A stretch of DNA of 63,033 nt from assembly GCA_002862205.1 (NCBI GenBank), contig PKCN01000405.1:1-63033 (forward strand), in the 5' to 3' direction. A model generated the notes under the pieces. It made no database searches. It was given only the letters and a program-made list of their open reading frames with translations, and had not been told where the DNA came from. The position numbers were made by a program, and so were the translations under genes. Shown here in pieces: positions 53,744-60,667 of the stretch. The stretch's first letter is position 1. Every line of letters begins with the position of its first letter. The DNA is from Planctomycetaceae bacterium (GTDB taxonomy: Bacteria > Planctomycetota > Planctomycetia > Pirellulales > Pirellulaceae).

Positions 53744-55168
53744 TCACGCGATGATGGGTTTGATGACTCGTGCTGGCTCAACACCTGTCAGCTTCATATC
53801 CAATCCTTGGAATTTGTGTGTGAAGTTGCGATGATTGATGCCCAATTGGTGCAACATGGTGGCATGCATGTCACGGACATGCACAACGTCATCCACAGCG
53901 TGATAGCCCAGATCATCAGTGGCACCGTAACTGTGTCCGGGTTTGATCCCTCCGCCCGCCATCCACATTGAGAATCCTTTGATGTGGTGGTCACGACCCG
54001 CACCACCTTTTCCCTGAAACATTGGCGTTCGCCCAAATTCTCCACCCCAAATGATAAGCGTATCTTTCAGCATGTCGCGCTGTTTCAGGTCGTTAAGCAG
54101 CGCCCAGGTCGGGCGATCAGTCAAACCGCAACAGATATCCATGTACTTCTCGAGACCGCCATGATGGTCCCAGCCACGATGATAAAGTTGGATGAAACGC
54201 ACACCACGTTCGGCAAGTCGCCTCGCAAGCAGACAGTTTGACGCGTAGGATCCGTCGCCCGGTTTTGCACCGTACATGTCCAGCACATGTTGCGGTTCAT
54301 CCGATACATCTGCCAGATCGGGCACCGAAGTTTGCATCCGGAACGCCATTTCATAATTTGCCAGACGCGTTTCGATTTCCGGATCACCGGTCGATTGAAG
54401 GCGATGCTGGTTCAGCTGACCAATGGTTTCAATCAGCCGCTGTTGTTGTCGGCTCTGGATGCCCTGTGGTGCATCGACATAGTTCACAGGTTGTCCACTG
54501 CCACTGAATTCCACTCCCTGATATCGGCTGGGTAGAAACCCTGCTGACCATTGACGTGATGCGATGGGCTGTGGATTCCGACCGCCTACGCTTGTGAGGA
54601 CCACAAAGCCAGGCAGGTTCTCGCTTTCGCTGCCCAGACCGTAGGTGACCCACGATCCCATCGAAGGCCTTCCACTGATAGCCGTGCCCGTGTTCATGAA
54701 TGTGTGAGCTGGATCGTGGTTGATTTGTTCCGTGACCATCGATCGGATGACACAAATTTCATCAGCCATTTTTTGGTGATAGGGAAGATAGTCACTGATC
54801 AACTGACCCGATTGTCCATACTTGGCGAATTTCGTCAGGTGACCCTGACATTTCAATTCCTTTCCCTGCAGTTGGGCGATGGGCTGTCCCTCGGTATAGG
54901 AGTCTGGCATCGACTTACCATTGAGTTTATCCAGTTCCGGCTTGTAATCAAATGTTTCAAGATGGGATGGACCACCCGCCATGCAAAGAAAGATGACACG
55001 TTTGGCTTTTGGCAGGTGATGTGGTACGTCAACTCTGGCGCCCGAGTTGACTCTGTTGGCTGCCTTTGATTCGGTCGCCAACATCGAGGCCAGTGCAGCG
55101 CTGCCAACAGCGACTCCATTGTTGGAGAGGAAAGCACGTCGATTGATTGGGTTTGAATTCTGTTTCAT
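53744..55168 (-). CDS. DUF1501 protein with Tat signal
   Basis: The 474-residue protein is a DUF1501 (sulfatase-like alkaline phosphatase superfamily) member. Its N-terminus has a twin-arginine signal (NRRAFLSNNGVAVGSAALAS). Then come LCMAGGPSHLETFDYKP (near 65), WGGEFGRTPMFQGKGGAGRD (near 377) and the end MHATMLHQLGINH, the family hallmarks. DUF1501 genes are widespread in planctomycetes and nearly always follow a PSD1-type cytochrome gene, as here. The biochemical activity is not established. It ends 94 bases from the convergent nagB. Confidence 0.92.
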   Translation of the reverse strand: MKQNSNPINRRAFLSNNGVAVGSAALASMLATESKAANRVNSGARVDVPHHLPKAKRVIFLCMAGGPSHLETFDYKPELDKLNGKSMPDSYTEGQPIAQLQGKELKCQGHLTKFAKYGQSGQLISDYLPYHQKMADEICVIRSMVTEQINHDPAHTFMNTGTAISGRPSMGSWVTYGLGSESENLPGFVVLTSVGGRNPQPIASRQWSAGFLPSRYQGVEFSGSGQPVNYVDAPQGIQSRQQQRLIETIGQLNQHRLQSTGDPEIETRLANYEMAFRMQTSVPDLADVSDEPQHVLDMYGAKPGDGSYASNCLLARRLAERGVRFIQLYHRGWDHHGGLEKYMDICCGLTDRPTWALLNDLKQRDMLKDTLIIWGGEFGRTPMFQGKGGAGRDHHIKGFSMWMAGGGIKPGHSYGATDDLGYHAVDDVVHVRDMHATMLHQLGINHRNFTHKFQGLDMKLTGVEPARVIKPIIA

Positions 55169-55257
55169 GGAGATGTTTTTACATCGGGTGATGGAATTCG
55201 AGCGCGAGATTGAGGTACTCGATTCAGGTGTACTGGGGATTCAGTTGTAATCGTTTA

Positions 55258-57624
55258 TCAGTATCGGGTAACCGTTTCCTGAAGATTCAGGAGGGCACGC
55301 GAGAGGGTGGTCCAGGCGGCGAGTTGCTGAGGATTCACGGACTGGAAGTTGATGTTCTTGTCGATAGTATTGAGCAGTTTTCCGGCATCCTGGGGTCGGG
55401 CACGGTAATGTTTGATTTCGGATTCCAGCAACTGGCGAAGCGCAGCGAGTTCGAAAGCATCAGGTTGCCGGGAGACGGTCAGTTCAAATGCCCGTTTGAT
55501 CTTTGCTTCGGAATCCTCGCCTTTGACTTTTAGCAAATCAGCGGCAAAGGCCACGGCAGCATCGACCATGGCCGGGTCATTCAGCATGACCAGTGCTTCC
55601 AAAGGTGTATTGGATCGTGCTCGTTGAGCCGTACACTCTTCGCGACTCGGCGCGTCCAGTGCTTTGAGCATTGGGTGAAGAAACTGTCTTTGCCAGTGAA
55701 CGTAGACTCCGCGGCGATATTGGCGTTGATCCAGATGTGGCGCGTAGACCCGTTTCGGAAAGTTCAGATGGCGATAGTAGCCTGCGGGCTGAGTCGGTTT
55801 GACACTGGATCCTCCCACCGTACGGACAAGCAGGTCGCTCACCGTCAGCACATTGTCACGAACCATTTCGGCCGGCAGGCGATAACGGGCTTGACGCCCA
55901 AACCATTGGTTATAGGGATCTGCCTGTAATTGTGTTTCGGTGGTGTCTGAAGCTTGTTGGTAGGTGTGAGACAGTACGAGGCGACGCATCATGCGTTTCA
56001 CACTCCAGTCATCCTGAATGAAGTCCAAGGCAAGTTGATCGAGCATTTCGGGGTGATTGGGTGGTTGGCCCTGACCGCCGAAGTCGCCCAGTGACGGAGA
56101 GATACCGCGACCGAAAAGCAGGTACCAAAAGCGGTTCACAAAGACCCTTGCAGTCAGCCCTCCGATGCCGTTTTCGACATCGAGAAGCCAGTTCGCCAGA
56201 TCGAGGCGCGTCGCACGTTTCCCATTTGTATCGAGTTTGCCAAGGAAGGTCGGTATCGCTGGTTCGACGACAGGCCCACTTTCATCCAACCAATCTCCTC
56301 TCGGCAGAACGCGAATCTGTCTTGGAGCGACTGATTGGGTGACCATGGTCAGACGATTTGCTACCTTCAATAGTTTCAACTCTTCCTGATACTCGATGAT
56401 CTGGCTGTTGATCTTATTTGCTTGAGCTGAGTCCACCGTTTTGAGTTGGTTTTGCAGCATTTTCAATTGCGATTCAATGTCGTTGGTGTGTTCTCGCTGC
56501 CATCGGCTTCCAACCGAGATTTCGGGTGGTCTCCTTGTTGGTAGAGAATTGGAACCCACCTTGAAATGCTGTTGTTCATCGATGTCAGCAAAAAATGCCA
56601 CCATCGAATAGAAGTCTCTGCTGGAATACGGATCGTACTTGTGGTCGTGGCATTGGGCGCAACCAACAGTGGCTCCCATCCAGACTGCTGAGACATTGCG
56701 GATTCGGTCAGCCGCGTAGATGGCAAGATATTCCTTGGGCTGTAGTCCCCCTTCATGGGTTGTTTGCAGAAGACGGTTGTAGCCGGTCGCGATGCGTTGA
56801 GCGGGGGTGGGATCATTCAAGAGGTCCCCTGCCAACTGGTGACGTGTAAATTCATCCAACGGTAAGTCATCATTGAAACTATCAATGACATAGTCGCGGT
56901 AAGGCGAAATGTTGTGATCCTGATCGCCGTGATAGCCAACGGTGTCAGCGTAGCGAACCAGATCAAGCCAGTAGGTTGCCATTCGTTCCCCAAATGCTGG
57001 CGACGCGAGGAGACGATCAACTGCTTTCTGGTAGGACAAGGGTCCTGTGTCGTTGACGAATGCTGTGATCTGTTGCGGTGTGGGTGGTAGACCTGTCAGA
57101 TCAAACGTGACTCGGCGAAGCAGGGTATGGCGTGGGCTGTCTGGTGAGGGCTGTTTCAGTGTTTTTGGCAGTTTCGCCAGGATGTGATCATCGACCGGAT
57201 CACTGGCCCATGCACTTTCGTTATCTGGTGTCTGTCGTGCCTTTGGGGCGACATAGGACCAGTGCGGTTCATAGATCGCGCCTTCATCGACCCAGCGTTT
57301 CAGCAGAACAATCTGCTTTTGACTGAGGCGTTTGCCGGATTCTGGCGGAGGCATCAATTCGTCTGGATCGCTTGAGGTAATTCTTGCGATCATTTCACTC
57401 ACACTGGCGTTACCAGGTTCAATGGCATCCTGCTTGGCCAACTCTTCTATATCGAGCCTCAAATCAGCTTCGCGATGTTCAGAGTCGGGACCATGACAAA
57501 AAAAACATGTATCCGAAAGAATGGGACGAATGTCGCGATTGAATGACAACTCGTCACCAGCACGAATTAGCGTGCTGGATGCGCATGTGAGCAGGAGGGT
57601 GATGATTGGAACAAAACCGCGCAT
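55258..57624 (-). CDS. PSD1/PSCyt1 (DUF1549-DUF1553) planctomycete cytochrome
   Basis: The 788-residue secreted protein has a signal peptide (about 1-22) and a c-type heme motif CFFCH at 40-44. The heme domain includes ELMPPPESGKRLS (near 94) and is followed by WVDEGA and the DUF1549 region (LLRRVTFDLTGLPPTP near 169). The C-terminal DUF1553 half has FVNRFWYLLFGRGI, RQPDAFELAALRQL and similar repeats. These proteins are almost confined to planctomycetes and relatives; their function is unknown, with heme-dependent redox work suggested. The DUF1501 gene follows after 89 bases on the same strand, the usual pair. Confidence 0.95.
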   Translation of the reverse strand: MRGFVPIITLLLTCASSTLIRAGDELSFNRDIRPILSDTCFFCHGPDSEHREADLRLDIEELAKQDAIEPGNASVSEMIARITSSDPDELMPPPESGKRLSQKQIVLLKRWVDEGAIYEPHWSYVAPKARQTPDNESAWASDPVDDHILAKLPKTLKQPSPDSPRHTLLRRVTFDLTGLPPTPQQITAFVNDTGPLSYQKAVDRLLASPAFGERMATYWLDLVRYADTVGYHGDQDHNISPYRDYVIDSFNDDLPLDEFTRHQLAGDLLNDPTPAQRIATGYNRLLQTTHEGGLQPKEYLAIYAADRIRNVSAVWMGATVGCAQCHDHKYDPYSSRDFYSMVAFFADIDEQQHFKVGSNSLPTRRPPEISVGSRWQREHTNDIESQLKMLQNQLKTVDSAQANKINSQIIEYQEELKLLKVANRLTMVTQSVAPRQIRVLPRGDWLDESGPVVEPAIPTFLGKLDTNGKRATRLDLANWLLDVENGIGGLTARVFVNRFWYLLFGRGISPSLGDFGGQGQPPNHPEMLDQLALDFIQDDWSVKRMMRRLVLSHTYQQASDTTETQLQADPYNQWFGRQARYRLPAEMVRDNVLTVSDLLVRTVGGSSVKPTQPAGYYRHLNFPKRVYAPHLDQRQYRRGVYVHWQRQFLHPMLKALDAPSREECTAQRARSNTPLEALVMLNDPAMVDAAVAFAADLLKVKGEDSEAKIKRAFELTVSRQPDAFELAALRQLLESEIKHYRARPQDAGKLLNTIDKNINFQSVNPQQLAAWTTLSRALLNLQETVTRY

Positions 57625-57785
57625 GAAAATTTTTCGTCGTAGGAATGATTGAGTGAAATGTCTCCATCAGTTTAACCGCTGAAGTTCAAAGACGGCTACA
57701 GAATCGCGAAACGTCTTTCGGTTGAGCGTGTGGCATGTGATGAAATTGTCGGCATTCAGCCGTCAGACAGAGGTTTACGTGGAAT

Positions 57786-58205
57786 TCACCGTGCGGCGTC
57801 CATGCCAGCCGTTGCAACGGCATGATCATCCTCGACCGATGCTCCCGATACACCAATGGCTCCGATCACCGTGCCCTGATTGTTGGTGATGGGTAAACCA
57901 CCGGGGAATGAGATCAGTCCTCCATTTGAATTTTCGATGTTATACAACGTTCCTCCGGGTTGCGAGAGTTCACCGATTTTGCCCGTTGGCATATCAAAGA
58001 AACGGGCTGTTCTTGCTTTCTTGCAGGCAATATCGACGCTGCCAATCCAAGCTCCATCCATTCGGTGGAACGCTTTCAGATTTGCCCCCACATCGACAAT
58101 CGCGATGTTCATTCGGAGTCCGAGGGCGTCTGATTTAGAGATTGCGGCTGCAACCATTTTATTGGCCAAATCTGCGGTTATATCAGGGGTGTTAATGGGT
58201 GGCAT
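57786..58205 (-). CDS. GlcG/HbpS-family protein
   Basis: The 139-residue protein matches GlcG/Hbp[22 protein letters not shown] (near 32), [21 protein letters not shown] (near 104) and the end [11 protein letters not shown]. HbpS members bind heme; GlcG members accompany glycolate or diol metabolism. Which applies here is unknown. It has no signal peptide, so it is probably cytoplasmic. It is divergent from the PAS-AraC regulator with a 129-base gap, so it may be a target of that regulator. Confidence 0.85.
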   Translation of the reverse strand: MPPINTPDITADLANKMVAAAISKSDALGLRMNIAIVDVGANLKAFHRMDGAWIGSVDIACKKARTARFFDMPTGKIGELSQPGGTLYNIENSNGGLISFPGGLPITNNQGTVIGAIGVSGASVEDDHAVATAGMDAAR

Positions 58206-58334
58206 GCCGTGCTTTGCTGAGAGCGAGTGGTTCGTGATCAGGGGATGGTTTCCCGAGTTTGATTTCGTTGAATCATCCGAAATAGGCGTTGCACCGTCTT
58301 GTAGTTACCTCGCAAAAAATTGTACATTTACCGC

Positions 58335-59096
58335 ATGTCCGATGAATTGCATAATCCGTTGCTGTGGCAGGATCATTTTTTCAAGCAACTTGCGCGTCCT
58401 CGAACGCTGTTGGATTTGTTTGATTCGATTCCGGGTGTTTACATGTACATCAAGGATGCTGAAAGTCGTTTTGTGCGAGCCAACCGTGTTGTGTGTGATG
58501 TGGTAGGAGTTGGTCATCCGGATGAGGTGATTGGTCATACCGACTTTGATTTTTTTCCACCGGCGATCGCTGCGCAATACGTTGCCGAGGATCAACGTGT
58601 GATCACAACGGGAGAGTCATTGTCGGACCAGGTTTGGATGGTACCTGGAAAAAACGGCGTTCCCCGTTTGTACTTGTGCAGCAAGATTCCTCTTCTTGAC
58701 CGTGAGCAGCAGGTGGTCGGGATTGCAGGGGTGAAACGTCCCTACGAATACTCTGCTGATGATTCAGCCGGCTACAGTCGTCTGGTTCGTGTGATCTCGT
58801 TCATTATCGACAACCACGCGAGCTACATTGAAGTCAAGGACATGGCAGAACATGTTCACTTGTCAGTGAGCCAACTACAGCGAGAGTTTTCACAGAACTT
58901 TGGGATTACTCCCAGTCGTTATCTGCGAGAAGTGCGGGTGGGGATGGTCAGGCATTTGCTGGAGAGCAGTGATCTGAGTTTGACACAGATTGTTGGCGAA
59001 TGCGGTTTTTATGACCAGAGTCATCTGACCCGGCATTTTAAGGCCTCAACGGGGCTCACTCCGCTCAAGTATCGCCAGCGTTTTCGGGCCCTTTAA
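58335..59096 (+). CDS. PAS-AraC family transcriptional regulator
   Basis: The 253-residue protein has a PAS-like sensor at about 20-135 (PGVYMYIKDAESRFVRANRV, then HTDFDFFPPAIAAQYVAEDQ) and an AraC DNA-binding domain at about 155-253. The latter has two helix-turn-helix parts (MAEHVHLSVSQLQREFSQNF, then IVGECGFYDQSHLTRHFKAS). I chose the ATG at 58335; the frame extends to a TTG 15 bases earlier with no benefit. It is divergent from the GlcG gene. Its 3' end overlaps the convergent methyltransferase gene by 32 bases. Confidence 0.92.
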   Translation: MSDELHNPLLWQDHFFKQLARPRTLLDLFDSIPGVYMYIKDAESRFVRANRVVCDVVGVGHPDEVIGHTDFDFFPPAIAAQYVAEDQRVITTGESLSDQVWMVPGKNGVPRLYLCSKIPLLDREQQVVGIAGVKRPYEYSADDSAGYSRLVRVISFIIDNHASYIEVKDMAEHVHLSVSQLQREFSQNFGITPSRYLREVRVGMVRHLLESSDLSLTQIVGECGFYDQSHLTRHFKASTGLTPLKYRQRFRAL

Positions 59097-59709
59097 CCAC
59101 GTTTTCATTACCCCGATCAGGTAAGACAGGTTGGGTGCATCGATAAACAAAGGCTGGTGGCAGGTTCAGCCACACGCTTGGGCTTCGTTCTACGCTTGCA
59201 AATGTATTTCGAAGTCGTCGATTGAAACGGGAACCGGCTGGCAAGATGACTCCCTGCCAGTAGGCGAAGGTTGCGAATTGAGCCTTGGGATCGAGCACAC
59301 CAAGCATGGATTCGATGATTTCAGTCTGCAGAGCCTCGGGAAAAGATGCCCATGGCAGACCACAAATCACTGCATCAATCTTGTCGATCGATTCTTGTTG
59401 GCAGAGTTGCGCAACATTGGTCACGCTATCGTTATAAACCTTGACATTGGGGCATCGTTTTCTGGTCACTTCGGCCATTTCAGCGGATCTCTCGACCGCA
59501 AAAAATTTACTTTCGGGATGAAGGCGTTCGCAGATGGCTTGCGTGAAAACACCTGTTCCCGGTCCGAATTCCACCACATTGCGGATTTGATCCCATTCAA
59601 ACCAGTCAACCATCATGTGAACCAGGCGGTTGCTGCTGGGTGCGATCGCGCCAACTTGTCCGGGATTTCGCAGAAAGTTCTTGAGGAAGGTTGTATTTTC
59701 GCCCATCAA
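59065..59709 (-). CDS. SAM-dependent methyltransferase, phospholipid N-methyltransferase-like
   Basis: The 214-residue protein is a class I methyltransferase. FLRNPGQVGAIAPSSNRLVH (near 12) is the membrane-facing start typical of PmtA-like enzymes. VVEFGPGTGVFT (45-56) binds S-adenosylmethionine, and ICGLPWASFPE (near 115) is the active region. It could methylate phosphatidylethanolamine, but a different lipid or small-molecule target is possible. The C-terminal 20 residues overlap the AraC gene's 3' end. It is divergent from the first exbD gene, 93 bases away. Confidence 0.85.
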   Translation of the reverse strand: MMGENTTFLKNFLRNPGQVGAIAPSSNRLVHMMVDWFEWDQIRNVVEFGPGTGVFTQAICERLHPESKFFAVERSAEMAEVTRKRCPNVKVYNDSVTNVAQLCQQESIDKIDAVICGLPWASFPEALQTEIIESMLGVLDPKAQFATFAYWQGVILPAGSRFNRRLRNTFASVERSPSVWLNLPPAFVYRCTQPVLPDRGNENVVKGPENAGDT

Positions 59710-59802
59710 AGCATGTTCCCGTTGTACGGACTCGCCGCCAAATCAGAATTCAGGAACCACAGGGTATCGGATTGTGACCGTATCGTGAGGTACCATGTAA
59801 AG

Positions 59803-60225
59803 ATGCAAATCCCTAATCAAGGAAATCGCCGCAGTGTCGGCGCCAACATGACACCGATGATCGATGTCGTTTTTCTATTGATCATTTTTTTTCTTGTCTC
59901 CAGCCATCTGGCACGACAGGAGAATCGTTTACCGCTGGAATTGCCAGTTGCCTCGACTTTTGATCCGGTGGATCCGGAGAAAGCTCCACTGACGATCAGT
60001 GTTAACCAGGAATCGCGGTGGTTGGTTTCCGGGGATGTCGTCGATTTGTCCAGCGTGCGGGCCATTTTTTCCGATCTCAAGGCCAGCAAGGGCTCGGATG
60101 CAGCGATCCGGATTCGAACCGACGCTACGGTGCAGTATCAGCAGGTCGAGCCGCTACTGCGCGAAGCAGCATTGGCTGGGATCACAGACGCCGCGATCGC
60201 TGTTCGTGAGGAGGCTGGATTATGA
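59803..60225 (+). CDS. exbD: ExbD/TolR biopolymer transport protein (first)
   Basis: The 140-residue protein has one N-terminal helix following NMTPMIDVVFLLIIFFLVSS. Asp21 is the proton-conducting residue of the family. The rest is the periplasmic domain. ExbD works with ExbB to energise outer-membrane transport or, as TolR, envelope integrity. I chose the ATG at 59803; a longer open frame from 59131 is antisense to the methyltransferase gene. GAGG lies about 14 bases upstream. It overlaps the second exbD by four bases. No ExbB-like gene is adjacent upstream. Confidence 0.92.
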   Translation: MQIPNQGNRRSVGANMTPMIDVVFLLIIFFLVSSHLARQENRLPLELPVASTFDPVDPEKAPLTISVNQESRWLVSGDVVDLSSVRAIFSDLKASKGSDAAIRIRTDATVQYQQVEPLLREAALAGITDAAIAVREEAGL

Positions 60226-60665
60226 AGCTGCCGCAAACCTCCAATGATGACTCATTGGAATTGAAAATGACGCCCATGATTGATGTGGTGTTTCTGTTGC
60301 TTGTGTTCTTTGTTTGGACAAGTAGTTTTGAATTGCCAGAGTTTGATCTACCCGGTTCTCTGGCAGAGTTACCCATGGGGGCCGCAGAGACATCAACTGA
60401 TACGCCACCGGTTGAGAAGTTTGACGAGATCATTATCCGGCTCTTATGGCAGGGTGAGGAAACCCAAATCATGTTGAACGGTCAGGAGATGGAGCAGATG
60501 AGTGATCTCAAAGCTCGCCTGGCTGAGATCACTTCATTGGGTGTGCAACCTCCGGTGATCGTCGATCCGGATGAAAAAGTCACCATGGACCTTGCGGTTC
60601 AGGCTTATGATGCCGCACGCGCAGCTGGGGTAGATCGTGTGCTCTTTGCTGCCAAGCCGGAGTAA
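60222..60665 (+). CDS. exbD: ExbD/TolR biopolymer transport protein (second)
   Basis: The 147-residue protein has the same layout: KMTPMIDVVFLLLVFFVWTS with Asp21, then a periplasmic domain with a Pro/Thr linker and the ending RAAGVDRVLFAAKPE. It starts within the stop of the first exbD (ATGA) and is followed after 2 bases by the large helical protein. Its periplasmic part differs from that of the first copy, so the two are paralogues rather than a recent duplication. Confidence 0.92.
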   Translation: MKLPQTSNDDSLELKMTPMIDVVFLLLVFFVWTSSFELPEFDLPGSLAELPMGAAETSTDTPPVEKFDEIIIRLLWQGEETQIMLNGQEMEQMSDLKARLAEITSLGVQPPVIVDPDEKVTMDLAVQAYDAARAAGVDRVLFAAKPE

Positions 60666-60667
60666 GC

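Noticed and set aside
59131-59802. 224-residue N-terminal extension of the first ExbD frame
   Set aside because: This part is antisense to the methyltransferase gene; ExbD proteins begin just before the MTPMID helix, which fits the ATG at 59803.
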